A stretch of 64,000 nucleotides of DNA from Fibrobacter sp. UWR3 (GCF_900143055.1 NZ_FRCW01000004.1:248001-312000); one strand, 5' to 3'; positions 51,244 through 59,698 are shown, numbered from the stretch's first letter. Numbers and translations: made by a program. The notes: generated by a model from the sequence alone, not told the origin.

Positions 51244-52008
51244 CTATCGCCTCGTTTTTCCCTTTATCTCTATTTGTGAAATTGTCGCGGCTACGGCAGA
51301 AACGCCCCCGATGAAAGCCGCGATAAAAGCCCCGCAGAACAGGTATAGCGGCAAGGAATAGATGGCGCCGTTCGCAATAGCCAGGTACTTCAGCTCGCTC
51401 GTGCCCTTGAGGCTGTCTTTGACGGAGTAACGCCAGCGCTCGAAGGTGTAGTCCATGAAGCCGCTCCCGAAGTAGTAGGCGTTGATGATGAAAATCAGGC
51501 AAATCGAGATTACGCTCCCGACGACGGGAATCAGGTTCAGGAGGAGGCAGAGTGCGGTCAGCAGCAGTTGCTTTGCCGTGTTCCGGAGGGCGATGAGGAG
51601 TGCTCTCCAGATGTCCTTCAGGGTCTGCTTCGCGTCGAACGGGAACTCGTTGCCGGTGAGGATGGTTTCGGCCTTTTCTGAAAGCATCGTGTAGATGGGC
51701 GACATCAAGACGTTCACGATGGTGCCGCCGATGAAAATGAAGACGATGAAGAATATGATGGGGAGGACTATCTTGATGGCGACCATGCCGGCCTGTATCC
51801 AGCTGTTCATGTTCTCGGTGTGCCGCTCGATGATGCCGTTAATCCAGTCCCCGATGCCGACTCCGGAGAATAGGAGCGCGACAACCACGATGATGTTAAG
51901 GACGACGGGCAGCGCCAGGTACTTGGTGAGTTTGTTTGTCCATATCAGACGGAGCGCCTTTGGGTATGCGGCGAGTCCGCTTACAATCTGTTCCTTTATT
52001 CGATTCAT
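51244..52008 (-). CDS. EI24/CysZ-like membrane protein
   Basis: 254 aa with four or more helices (ALPVVLNIIVVVALLFSG, IVLPIIFFIVFIFIGGTIVN, LLLTALCLLLNLIPVVGSV, SLPLYLFCGAFIAAFIGG). Recognised as EI24 (PF07264) by LIPVVGSVISICLIFIINAYYF and YTFERWRYSVKDS. Family members include the sulfate permease CysZ; but others are of unknown role, and no sulfur box precedes this gene. So CysZ activity is only possible. Confidence 0.7.
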   Translation of the reverse strand: MNRIKEQIVSGLAAYPKALRLIWTNKLTKYLALPVVLNIIVVVALLFSGVGIGDWINGIIERHTENMNSWIQAGMVAIKIVLPIIFFIVFIFIGGTIVNVLMSPIYTMLSEKAETILTGNEFPFDAKQTLKDIWRALLIALRNTAKQLLLTALCLLLNLIPVVGSVISICLIFIINAYYFGSGFMDYTFERWRYSVKDSLKGTSELKYLAIANGAIYSLPLYLFCGAFIAAFIGGVSAVAATISQIEIKGKTRR

Positions 52009-52029
52009 TCCTTGATTTTTCCCTTATAA

Positions 52030-52055
52030 AAAATGCCCCGCGATGCGGGGCGAAA
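52030..52055 (-). terminator. Terminator of the degenerate HD gene
   Basis: On the minus strand GCCCCGC-ATC-GCGGGGC followed by ATTTTTTATAAGG. Confidence 0.85.
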
Positions 52056-52071
52056 CGGTGTTGTTTGGGGT

Positions 52072-52596
52072 CTACACGCCGAGGGCTTCGATGGCGGCCT
52101 TGTACTTCTTGAGGCGGAACTTCGTCTTGAGTTCGCGTCGTTCCTGCCTGTGGATGTACTTGTCTTCCATGAGCACGTTCAAGATGGCGCTCTTGGCTTT
52201 TGCTGCGATGGGATTGTCCTTGAGGGTTTCCACGAAGCGCACAAAGTCCTTCTCGCGGGCGTCGTAAGTTGCGTCTTCTGCGGGTACGCCCTTTTCCATG
52301 AGCCTGCAGCTGTACTCGTCAATCCAGCCCTGGTTTTTGTGGTAGGTCATCTTCTGGATAAGTTCGACCATGTCTGCCGGAACGCCCATCGCGATGACTT
52401 CTTCGGGGGTCTTCTTGGTGGCGCCCGTAATCAGGTCCTGCAGAATCGCAAGAACCTGTACGTCTTCGGATTCGCCCTTGTTCTTGAGGTAATCCGCAAC
52501 GTTCTGGAGAAAGTCAATGTAGGGGCCGCCGGCCTTGTCCTTCTGGTCTTTGTGGACTTCGGCGGCAATCTTGTAGGCGTCTGCGTAAGAGAGCAT
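52072..52596 (-). CDS. SpoT-like HD-domain relative with degenerate active site
   Basis: 174 aa from ATG 52596 behind AAGGAA. The helical layout ('YADAYKIAAEVHKDQKDKAG', then DVQVLAILQDLITGATKKTP) follows the HD part of RelA/SpoT-type hydrolases (H-x-x-Q-x-D-K-A-G; L-H-D-V-V-E-D), but the H-D pair of the second motif is replaced by LQDLITG. A pppGpp hydrolase activity is therefore doubtful; an inactive or divergent phosphohydrolase is more likely. The upstream part of the open frame (28 codons) has no ribosome site. Confidence 0.6.
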   Translation of the reverse strand: MLSYADAYKIAAEVHKDQKDKAGGPYIDFLQNVADYLKNKGESEDVQVLAILQDLITGATKKTPEEVIAMGVPADMVELIQKMTYHKNQGWIDEYSCRLMEKGVPAEDATYDAREKDFVRFVETLKDNPIAAKAKSAILNVLMEDKYIHRQERRELKTKFRLKKYKAAIEALGV

Positions 52597-52702
52597 GTTT
52601 GTTCCTTGTGATAAAAAACTTGTTTGCCCGGTGGGCTCTAGCACAATATATATAAAATGAACCGGAGAGTTTGTTGCATTATCGTCCAAAATGGAATGAT
52701 TG

Positions 52703-53074
52703 TCAGATTTCTTCCATTTTTAGCGGTTTGCCGGAGAACGTCTTCACGTAAATCTCGTTCGTGATGTAATCCTTCCAGTTTTCGGGGGTCTTGCCCGTAT
52801 TGACGAACTTGCAGATGTCGGCGATGGCGCCCGCGAGGCCTCCGCTTTCTTGCAGGGGCTTGTTTTCTGTAGACCTGGACCGGCACAGGCTGAGGGCGGT
52901 CCCGAGCACGTTCACGTTGCGGAGTTGCTTGATTTCGGTCGCGAGTTCCGTGTGTACGGTTTCCGTGCTGGCTACGGCGGTTGCAATCTTTGCAAGCGCC
53001 TCGGCCTGGGCTTCCAGTGCGCGGGTCTGTGCCTGAATCGTTTGCAGGAGTCTCTCGAATTGTTCGTCGGTCAT
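52703..53074 (-). CDS. Hypothetical coiled-coil protein (123 aa)
   Basis: 123 aa. Residues 1-55 form an amphipathic coiled coil (FERLLQTIQAQTRALEAQAE), the rest is hydrophilic. No signal, no membrane helix. ATG 53074 has AAAAGGAC upstream. Function not recognised. Confidence 0.6.
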   Translation of the reverse strand: MTDEQFERLLQTIQAQTRALEAQAEALAKIATAVASTETVHTELATEIKQLRNVNVLGTALSLCRSRSTENKPLQESGGLAGAIADICKFVNTGKTPENWKDYITNEIYVKTFSGKPLKMEEI

Positions 53075-53170
53075 TTGAATGTCCTTTTTGGGGAGTTTCC
53101 TTTCTTAATATAGCATAAAAAGAAAGTTTGTGCACAAACTGGGTGAAATTTTCTATATTGTGCGCGACTT

Positions 53171-53244
53171 GCTCGCGTAGCTCAGTTGGATAGAGCAGCT
53201 GCCTTCTAAGCAGCGGGTCGTGGGTTCGACTCCCGCCGTGAGTA
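53171..53244 (+). tRNA. tRNA-Arg (anticodon TCT)
   Basis: 74 nt. Acceptor GCTCGCG/CGTGAGT (one G-U), D-arm GCTC...GAGC, anticodon stem GCTGC/GCAGC with loop CTTCTAA (TCT, reads AGA/AGG), T-arm GTGGG-TTCGACT-CCCGC, discriminator A. CCA is not encoded. Confidence 0.93.
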
Positions 53245-53287
53245 TAAAAACCTTGGGCGCCATTTGGCGTCCAGGGTTTTTATTTTT
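53245..53287 (+). terminator. Terminator after tRNA-Arg
   Basis: AAAAACC-TTGGGCGCC-ATTT-GGCGTCCAGGG-TTTTTATTTTT. Confidence 0.85.
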
Positions 53288-53290
53288 GCG

Positions 53291-53496
53291 GGTGGTCGAA
53301 CCCACGAGCGGGCGAGTGTGGGTTCGACTACGGCAGAAGGCGAGTGATGCGACGGCGAACTTGTTCGCCGGCATATCCGAGCCGAAGCCGGAGCTGCTAC
53401 GCGAAGCGGAGCAGCCTCCCGCCGTGAGTCCCCTCAATTTATTTTCGAGCCCAAGCAATAACTGCTCGGCTTTGCCGAGCAGCCTCCCGCCGTGAA
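53291..53496. repeat. Accumulated 3'-fragments of tRNA-Arg
   Basis: GGTTCGA/TCGAACC and CTCCCGCCGTGA pieces of the tRNA T-arm/acceptor recur: inverted GGTCGAACCCACGAG (53294-53308), GTGTGGGTTCGACTACGG (53316-53333), CTCCCGCCGTGAGT (53416-53429) and CTCCCGCCGTGA (53484-53495). The last two are each preceded by AGCAGC as part of GAGCAGCCTCCCGCCGTGA. Confidence 0.7.
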
Positions 53497-53505
53497 AAAT
53501 CCGGC

Positions 53506-54048
53506 TTATTTCTTTATCTTGTTCAGCATCGTCCGCAGGTGGTTGATGTGCGACTCGTCCATGCTCTCGTAGCGGTAGAACGTGCCGTCAGGCATCACGA
53601 GGTAGAGCACCGGCACGTAGCCGTTGCCGTAGAGCGGGCCGAATTTCTGCGAGCCGTCCTGGAATACCGGAATGACCACTTTAAACTGGTCGATGAACAT
53701 GCGGATGTCGTTCTTCTTGATGTTCCCGCCAATAGCGATTGCGATACCCGTGACTCCTGCCGCCTCGTATTCCTTCATGATGGCCTGCACTTCGGGCATG
53801 TGCTTCTGGCAGTGCGGGCACTTGGGACTGAAGTAGTATATCATCAGCGGGCGCTTGGCAAAGTGACTAAAGAGAATGCCCGGGTCGCTCACTCCGGAGA
53901 GCGGCAGGCTGAAATCCATCTTGATGGCGGTCCCCGCGGAATCCTTCATGAGGGGCACGTCTGCCATCTGCGGTTCGGGGGCTAGCTGGGCCAGCGACAT
54001 GGTGGCGGTCAAAGTCAATAATGTCAAAATACGTTTTGCGAATCGCAT
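53506..54048 (-). CDS. Thioredoxin-like TlpA/ResA-type exported protein
   Basis: 180 aa from ATG 54048 (Shine-Dalgarno CAGGAG). Signal peptide MRFAKRILTLLTLTATMSLA. Thioredoxin fold with YYFSPKCPHCQKHMPEVQA, so a CPHC redox site, and the cis-Pro region NGYVPVLYLVMPDG. Likely a periplasmic thiol-disulfide oxidoreductase or a peroxiredoxin-like reductase. It starts downstream of tRNA-Arg fragments on the opposite strand. Confidence 0.85.
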   Translation of the reverse strand: MRFAKRILTLLTLTATMSLAQLAPEPQMADVPLMKDSAGTAIKMDFSLPLSGVSDPGILFSHFAKRPLMIYYFSPKCPHCQKHMPEVQAIMKEYEAAGVTGIAIAIGGNIKKNDIRMFIDQFKVVIPVFQDGSQKFGPLYGNGYVPVLYLVMPDGTFYRYESMDESHINHLRTMLNKIKK

Positions 54049-54239
54049 AGATACTCCTGAAAATCGTTTGGCCGGTATGAACGGCCTTTCACGCCTTGTA
54101 AAATACCAAAAAATGGCGTGAAAAGTGTCATGAAAACGCAAAATTTCGCGTTTTTGTCGCAAAAAGGGAATTTTAATCACATTTTTGGTGGGGGTAGGTG
54201 GAAAAAATATATAATTGAACAGAGGTAAAGGATTTTGTT

Positions 54240-55367
54240 ATGAAGAATAGGCTTCTTTTCATCTTGGTAGCACTTTTGGCGGTCTCTGGTTTTGCGGAGA
54301 CGCAAGGAACCTTGGTCGATAAACGTGACGGGAAAAAATATAAGACTGTGAAGATTGGCGACCAGACCTGGATGGCGGAGAACCTGAATTACGAGGTGCA
54401 GGATAGCTATTGCTATAATGACGACGAATCAAATTGCAAAAAGCATGGCCGTTTGTACTCTTGGAAGGCTGCGCTATATGCTTGCCCTGTAGGTTGGCAT
54501 TTGCCGGGCAATATTGATTTTAAAACATTGTACGAATCTGCCGGCGGTAAACAGGTCGCAGGCAAAAAATTAAAGAACAAGGAAGGCTGGAACAATAACG
54601 GCAACGGCACGGATGATTTTGGGTTCTCGGCGCTCTCTGCTGGCGCAAAGGACAACAGTGGGCGTTACATCGTTGAGGGCTACCTCACGCTCTTCTGGGG
54701 TTCTATGGAGAAAGATTGCGACAAAGCGTTCGGCTTGCTGTTGAACTTTGGCGCCGACAGTGTGAACCTGGAATCCGGCAGTAAGGACTTCAGGTGGTCG
54801 GTCCGTTGTATAAAGGACGAAACTGTTGTTCCTGCAACCGAAGTGACCGTGGACTCGGTGACTGATTCTCGCGATGGTCAAACCTACAAGACTCTTAAAA
54901 TCGGTACGCAGACTTGGATGGCGAAGAACCTGAACTACAAAGCGGACTCTAGCTTCTGCTATGACAAAGAGGAAAGCAACTGTGCCAAGTACGGTCGCTT
55001 TTATAAATGGGATGATGCGTTAAGGGCTTGTCCGAGCGGTTGGCACTTGCCGAGTAAGGCGGAATTTGAAACATTGATCGGATCTGTTGGCGATAAACAG
55101 TTCGCAGGCAGATATTTAAAGTCCAAGGAAGGCTGGAGCTATAGCGGCAACGGCACGGATGCTTTCGGGTTCTCGGTACTCCCTGCCGGCATCAGGGGCC
55201 ACAGCGGGAATTACGGCTACGAGGGCGACTACGCGTTCTTCTGGAGTTCGGTTGAGAACAATAGCAGCAACGCGTACTACATGAGCTTGAGCTGCTTCGG
55301 CCTCAATGCGTCCCTGGGCGACACCGGTAAGAACATCGCGCTCACGGTGCGTTGTGTGAAGGACTAG
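54240..55367 (+). CDS. Secreted protein with two tandem FISUMP domains
   Basis: 375 aa. Signal peptide MKNRLLFILVALLAVSGFA with no lipobox and no Ser linker. Two complete FISUMP domains: residues about 22-185 (DKRDGKKYKTVKIGDQTWM, CPVGWHLPGN, FWGSM, SVRCIKD) and 205-375 (DSRDGQTYKTLKIGTQTWM, CPSGWHLPSKAEFE, FFWSSV, TVRCVKD). The duplication is internal to the gene. Unlike the other four FISUMP proteins it is probably released or periplasmic, not lipid-anchored. ATG 54240 follows AGAGGTAAAGG. Confidence 0.88.
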   Translation: MKNRLLFILVALLAVSGFAETQGTLVDKRDGKKYKTVKIGDQTWMAENLNYEVQDSYCYNDDESNCKKHGRLYSWKAALYACPVGWHLPGNIDFKTLYESAGGKQVAGKKLKNKEGWNNNGNGTDDFGFSALSAGAKDNSGRYIVEGYLTLFWGSMEKDCDKAFGLLLNFGADSVNLESGSKDFRWSVRCIKDETVVPATEVTVDSVTDSRDGQTYKTLKIGTQTWMAKNLNYKADSSFCYDKEESNCAKYGRFYKWDDALRACPSGWHLPSKAEFETLIGSVGDKQFAGRYLKSKEGWSYSGNGTDAFGFSVLPAGIRGHSGNYGYEGDYAFFWSSVENNSSNAYYMSLSCFGLNASLGDTGKNIALTVRCVKD

Positions 55368-55404
55368 GATCACTATTTCGCTGGGCATCGCTATCGCTCT
55401 TCCT

Positions 55405-55621
55405 ATCGGAATAGCGAGATGGACGCCATTCCTGTCGGAATCGCAGGCGCTCATCCCATCGGAATAGCGAGATTGACAAAAGTTTCACGGTGTTCAACTT
55501 TTGCCCTACGGGTTACGCCTGGCGGCGTAATCTCTAAATCGCCTAAATTCACTGCGTTCAAATGGCGATTTAGTCGAACTCACGACTACGTCGCTCGTCC
55601 TGAATCTCTCGCTATTCCGGA
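55405..55621. repeat. Accumulated 3'-fragments of tRNA-Pro
   Basis: ATCGGAATAGCGAGAT at 55405-55420 and 55458-55473, the T-arm piece TCGAACTCACGAC at 55574-55586, and an inverted copy TCTCGCTATTCCG at 55606-55618, all downstream (3') of tRNA-Pro at 55663-55736. 55368-55404 and 55474-55572 otherwise have nothing recognisable. Confidence 0.75.
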
Positions 55622-55623
55622 TA

Positions 55624-55661
55624 TAAAAAGAAAACCACCCAGGAGGGTGGTTTTTCTTTTT
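55624..55661 (-). terminator. Terminator of tRNA-Pro
   Basis: AAAACCACCC-AGGA-GGGTGGTTTT flanked by A- and T-runs on both sides; symmetric. Confidence 0.88.
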
Positions 55662-55662
55662 A

Positions 55663-55736
55663 TCGGAATAGCGAGATTCGAACTCACGACCTCTTGCTCC
55701 CGAAGCAAGCGCTCTACCAGGCTGAGCTATATTCCG
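55663..55736 (-). tRNA. tRNA-Pro (anticodon CGG)
   Basis: 74 nt on the minus strand. Acceptor CGGAATA/TATTCCG, anticodon stem CTTGC/GCAAG with loop TTCGGGA (CGG), T-arm TTCGAAT, discriminator A. CCA not encoded. Confidence 0.93.
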
Positions 55737-55817
55737 GTTTTGTGGGCACAATTATAGATAAAAAGTGCGGGTTTTCAAAGGGGTAGGGGGCGAAAAATTT
55801 GTAAAAATACCCAAAAT

Positions 55818-56309
55818 TTACTTCTTTCGGGCGTTTTTCTTGGCCTTTTTGGGGTCGGGGCGTGCGGGGGCGTCGCTTTGGGCGGGTTTCCCGAGGACCA
55901 TGATGCTCGAACCTGCGTTGTCGGGTTCGACCTTGTACAGGCGGATGCGGTGGTTCCATTCGGACCTAACCTTGCGGTCAATGATGCGCTTGACGTTCCC
56001 GTAGCTCGGGTTTCCGCCGCCGTGGATGACCCTCAGGACCTTGAGGCCCGCGATGTTTAGGTCATCGATGCGCCGCTCGACGGCCTCTGCGGCTTCGTCT
56101 GCGGTCATGCCGTGCAGGTCGATTTCGTCTTCGGGCATGGGGAGGTCCCAGGCCGCGGGGTTGCGGCGCATCTTGCGCCCGCGCGCAAGGCGGGCGGGGC
56201 GCATCACGGCGGCATTCTCCGCATCGACGCGCATCTGCTCGTCCTTGTCTTCCATGCGGTGGTTCATAATCCACTGCATCTGGAATTCTTCTTCTGCGTT
56301 CAGGGGCAT
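55818..56309 (-). CDS. Smr-domain protein
   Basis: 163 aa, start ATG 56309 (MPLNAEEEFQMQWI; Shine-Dalgarno GAGGAT). The Smr nuclease-like domain occupies residues 75-150: IDLHGMTADEAAEAVERRI (LDLHG motif), VIHGGGNPSYGNVKR (the H-G-x-G motif, here HGGG) and RSEWNH. N-terminal half contains RRNPAAWDLPMPEDE. Basic Lys/Arg tail. Stand-alone Smr proteins are linked to DNA/RNA nicking in ribosome rescue or recombination. Confidence 0.82.
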   Translation of the reverse strand: MPLNAEEEFQMQWIMNHRMEDKDEQMRVDAENAAVMRPARLARGRKMRRNPAAWDLPMPEDEIDLHGMTADEAAEAVERRIDDLNIAGLKVLRVIHGGGNPSYGNVKRIIDRKVRSEWNHRIRLYKVEPDNAGSSIMVLGKPAQSDAPARPDPKKAKKNARKK

Positions 56310-56510
56310 CTCAAATCCTCGGACACAAATATAGGCATTTATAGCCATCGATAAACAGATTTAATTTAGAATATAAACTTTTGATAATTGTAATAAGCGG
56401 CTATTACCAGGGAGGCGTTGGCCAAGGATGGGGAGGGTGCAGGGAGGGGCCCGTGCGGCCTTCGCAACTCCGAGCTGGGGCCCCGCCCGCAAGAATTTTA
56501 TACCTTCCCG

Positions 56511-57545
56511 TTAGGGATGGGTAATAAAATTCCCGTGGTAGTTCCAGCTCCACTGGTCGGGGTGCTCCGCTATCCAGCGCTCCGTCTCGCGGGCAATGTC
56601 CTTCACGAGGGCGCTTTCTCCGGCCTGGCTTGCGTCCTTGCTGGCAACGGTCTCGTCGTATTTAGGCGGGTAGTAGTTTTCGAACCGGATGACGATGCTC
56701 CCTTCGGGGTACTTGCTGTCGCGGGAGGGCGAGCCGTGCATTTCTGTCCAGGTGCGGAAGGTGACGATGCCCGCTCCCATCCGGTTGATTTTCTCGATGA
56801 GCCGCAGGTAGAGCGTGGTTTGTCGGCCGAACAGTTCGACGGTATTTCCCTTCGTGTTCTTCCCCTGGTCATAGACCATCGCGAGGATTCCCTTGGTGCG
56901 GAAGAGTTCGCGGATGAGCCTGCCGGTCTCTTCGGGGTGGTATTCTGTGAGGTGCGGGTCGCTGCGGAGTTCTGCAAGTACGTCGCGGAAGGCGGCATCC
57001 CCGACGGAATCGGTGATGAGGTGCACGTGCTCGCTGTAGCGGCAGAGCACGCGGTGCATGAGTTCGAATGACCCCTGGTGGATGCTGATGCCTGCGATGG
57101 GGGCGCCTTTTTTTGCGCATTCAGCGACGGCGTCCTTGATGATGCCCTCGTTCTCGAACACGATGCGGCGTTCCACGCTCTTGAAGCGGGCGAGGCCGCG
57201 GTAAGAATCCAGCGCGTTCCAGAAGATGCCGCGGAACATGTCGCGTGCAGTCACTTTCTGCAAGGGGCCGGCGCAGTTTAAAATAGAAGGAGCGCTGTTT
57301 AACACCCGCGCACAGTTTAATTCCGACGCTGTACTGTTTAATCCCGGCGCACGGTCTTCATCTTGCGCTGCCAAATACTCCCTAGCCGCATCCAGATGCT
57401 TTACGACACGACCGTAAGCGCGCTCGGTGTGGAGCGCCTTGTAGACAGGGAATGCGATGGCGAAAAGGAACGAGTAGAAAAAGTCCGGCAGCCGCAGCAG
57501 GATGTTGAACAATAATTTATATGTAATTACCTTGAACTTGTACAT
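56511..57545 (-). CDS. Lipid A/LpxL-type acyltransferase with an inserted repeat tract
   Basis: 344 aa membrane-anchored acyltransferase (HtrB/LpxL family). An N-terminal hydrophobic helix (LLFNILLRLPDFFYSFLF) is followed by the catalytic HQGSFELMHRVL (H-x4-E) and the downstream RTKGILAMVYDQG and FGRQTTLY motifs. Residues about 66-90 (APGLNSTASELNCARVLNS) are an in-frame insertion of four ~18-20-bp repeats that is not part of the family. The acyltransferase adds an acyl chain to a lipid A-like or ornithine-lipid precursor; substrate unclear. Confidence 0.85.
   Translation of the reverse strand: MYKFKVITYKLLFNILLRLPDFFYSFLFAIAFPVYKALHTERAYGRVVKHLDAAREYLAAQDEDRAPGLNSTASELNCARVLNSAPSILNCAGPLQKVTARDMFRGIFWNALDSYRGLARFKSVERRIVFENEGIIKDAVAECAKKGAPIAGISIHQGSFELMHRVLCRYSEHVHLITDSVGDAAFRDVLAELRSDPHLTEYHPEETGRLIRELFRTKGILAMVYDQGKNTKGNTVELFGRQTTLYLRLIEKINRMGAGIVTFRTWTEMHGSPSRDSKYPEGSIVIRFENYYPPKYDETVASKDASQAGESALVKDIARETERWIAEHPDQWSWNYHGNFITHP
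57271..57350. repeat. Imperfect minisatellite in the acyltransferase gene
   Basis: Four tandem units of the form GCnCAGTTTAAtnCCGnCGC (18-24 bp): GCGCAGTTTAAAATAG, GCGCTGTTTAACACCC, CACAGTTTAATTCCGAC and GTACTGTTTAATCCCGGC. In frame. Confidence 0.7.
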
Positions 57546-57572
57546 GGGGTCGCGGCGCCTGCCGATCAGGAA

Positions 57573-58907
57573 TTACGCGTCCTCGAATTCCAGGATATTC
57601 CTTCCGAGTTCGCGCTCGAACACGCGTCGCGAAAGGCCTTCGCCTGCATAGCTGATTGTGGGCGAGACCTCGTAGAGCTTGCCGGGCTTCACCTCGACAT
57701 GCGCCTTCACGAGCCATTCGCGGTGGAGCTTGCCGATCATGGTGCGGGCCGTTTTCGGGCTGTCCGTGCCTTCCGCGTTCTTGACCGGGCTAAATTCCTC
57801 CTCGCGGATGACACCGAAGGGAAGCATGGTGCCGAGCTGCGGGAAAGCATCGAACAAAAACTGCTCGAACTTGAAGCAGTTCTCGATGCCGCAAACCGTC
57901 TTGCGGGCCGTGTGCCACGGGAGTTTGCCAGTCTGCAACTTACGCAGGGCCGAGACTTTGAACAAATGAATGGCGAGGTTCCCGCCGTCAAATACCAGGC
58001 TTCCGTCCGGATTTGTCATGTCGCGGTATTCTTCGGGCAAGTCGCTGTATTCGACCACGCCGGGCTTGTTGTTCTGGAAGGCGAAAATGCCCACGCGTTC
58101 CTGCGCGTTCGCCTTGTGAACGACCTTCGATGCGCTGGCCATCATCCCGTTGTCGGCGAGAGCCCCGATGAATGCGGGGTCGCAGATGCGGCAGAGCGCG
58201 TTGTCGACGCTGTAGAGGAACACGTATTCTATACCCTTCTCGACGAGCCATGCGAGCGAACCGCTCTGGGCAAGCGCGCGGAAGCACCCGCCGTTGCCAT
58301 CGGGTACGAGAGCGAGCCTGTCGCCGTCGAGCACGGCCTTGCCATCGGGCGTAAGCGCGCAGATGGTTCCCTGCTCAAAAAAGCGGATGTTGTCGCGGTC
58401 CATCCCGAAGAAGTTGTGTTCGGTAAAGAAGTTGACGGTCGCCTCGTGGTTCAGCGGGCTCGTCATAATGCACCACGGAATCGGGTGGCCTACGCGAGCC
58501 GCGAGGTTCTGCAAGCGCTCCGCCTGCAGTTGGAACAAACTCTTGTGGCTCGGGAGCCCGATATCGAACATTCCCTTCGGGCCGTCGAACCCGAGGCGCG
58601 AACCCTGGCCGCCCGCGACGAGGAACGCCGCCACCTTGCCCTTCCCGAGCAGCATCTCTCCGATTTCTTTCCAGTAGTCGTATTTCAGGTTGTCTTCCGC
58701 AATCCGGAAAGGCATGGGCTTCAGGTCGGCAGATACGTTGTCCGCCTTGCTCGCGCTTGACTTTTCGGCGTAGAGAGCCTTCAGTTCTTCCCAGTCCTGG
58801 CTTAGAATGTCGCGTTCGAGGAGCTTGCGTGCATCCCCGGAGAGTGTTTCAAGGTGCGCCGCCAGTTCCTGCTGGCCGGTCGCGTTCAGAGTCTCGATAA
58901 TATCCAT
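57573..58907 (-). CDS. UDP-sugar pyrophosphorylase (UDPGP/UAP1 family)
   Basis: 444 aa uridylyltransferase of the eukaryotic-like UDPGP family. Nucleotide-binding motif VAGGQGSRLGFDGPKGMFD, LPSHKSLFQLQAERL, then PWCIMTSPLNHEATVNFF, and the UTP-contact region LALVPDGNGGCFRAL. The C-terminal KVVHKANAQERVGIF is also typical. It makes UDP-GlcNAc or UDP-glucose from UTP and sugar phosphate. ATG 58907. Near mraY, an envelope context. Confidence 0.9.
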   Translation of the reverse strand: MDIIETLNATGQQELAAHLETLSGDARKLLERDILSQDWEELKALYAEKSSASKADNVSADLKPMPFRIAEDNLKYDYWKEIGEMLLGKGKVAAFLVAGGQGSRLGFDGPKGMFDIGLPSHKSLFQLQAERLQNLAARVGHPIPWCIMTSPLNHEATVNFFTEHNFFGMDRDNIRFFEQGTICALTPDGKAVLDGDRLALVPDGNGGCFRALAQSGSLAWLVEKGIEYVFLYSVDNALCRICDPAFIGALADNGMMASASKVVHKANAQERVGIFAFQNNKPGVVEYSDLPEEYRDMTNPDGSLVFDGGNLAIHLFKVSALRKLQTGKLPWHTARKTVCGIENCFKFEQFLFDAFPQLGTMLPFGVIREEEFSPVKNAEGTDSPKTARTMIGKLHREWLVKAHVEVKPGKLYEVSPTISYAGEGLSRRVFERELGRNILEFEDA

Positions 58908-58980
58908 GCGTCTTAATATAGAAATATCAGTTCCGTCCTTTTTTTCTATCTTAGACTTGAATACCTAATTAGGAGGAAAT

Positions 58981-59688
58981 ATGAAGTGGTTACTTTGTGC
59001 CTTGTTGTGTGCAACTATGTTTGTTGCCTGCGGTGACAGCGATAGCGAATTCATCTCGCGCCCGGACGGAAAGATCTCGTCTTCAAGTGTCTCGCCGGAA
59101 TCGAGCAGTAGAGAATTTGGACCTTGCAAGACGGAGACCGAAGACAATTGCGAATATGGAACGGTGACGGATCGTGGTGGCAAAATTTACAAGACCGTAA
59201 AAATAGGCAATCTGTGGTGGATGGCCGAAAATCTCAGCAATGATGTGGGCCTCTGTTTTAACGATTCCGCAGAATATTGTGCCAAGTATGGAGCTCTTTA
59301 CACTTGGGCTAGTGCAAAGTTTGACTGCCCTACGGATTGGCGTTTGCCGACAAAATCTGAATTTGAAAATCTTATTGAAATGGTTGGTGGCGATTCCGTT
59401 GCTATTACGGTGCTTAGGTCTAGTACCGGCTGGAAAGATGGTGAAAACGGCACTGATGCTTATGGTTTTTCTGCTCTTCCTGCAGGAATGAGAAACGTAA
59501 AAAGGTACCACAACGTTGATACTGAGTACTTTAGCGATAATCTTACCTGTTTTTGGAGTTCTACAGAGTTTGATGATTATTACCAGAACCAGGCGTACTT
59601 TTTTTACCTAGATAAAGGCCATGCTTTTGTGAGTGAGGAATACAAACCTTTCTACTTATCCGTCCGCTGTGTCAATGACAAAATTTGA
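58981..59688 (+). CDS. FISUMP-domain lipoprotein (short form)
   Basis: 235 aa. MKWLLCALLCATMFVACGDS gives the lipobox FVAC. A short Ser linker (SSSVSPESSS, ~residues 32-44) then one FISUMP domain: VTDRGGKIYKTVKIGNLWWM, GALYTWASA, CPTDWRLPTKSEFE, FWSSTEF and a final SVRCVNDKI. The shortest FISUMP protein of the window. Shine-Dalgarno TAGGAGGAA. Confidence 0.9.
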   Translation: MKWLLCALLCATMFVACGDSDSEFISRPDGKISSSSVSPESSSREFGPCKTETEDNCEYGTVTDRGGKIYKTVKIGNLWWMAENLSNDVGLCFNDSAEYCAKYGALYTWASAKFDCPTDWRLPTKSEFENLIEMVGGDSVAITVLRSSTGWKDGENGTDAYGFSALPAGMRNVKRYHNVDTEYFSDNLTCFWSSTEFDDYYQNQAYFFYLDKGHAFVSEEYKPFYLSVRCVNDKI

Positions 59689-59698
59689 GAGGAGATTT

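Noticed and set aside
51244-52008. Definite CysZ sulfate permease belonging to the sulfur regulon
   Set aside because: EI24 fold only; no sulfur box and no sulfur genes adjacent, so kept as CysZ-like.
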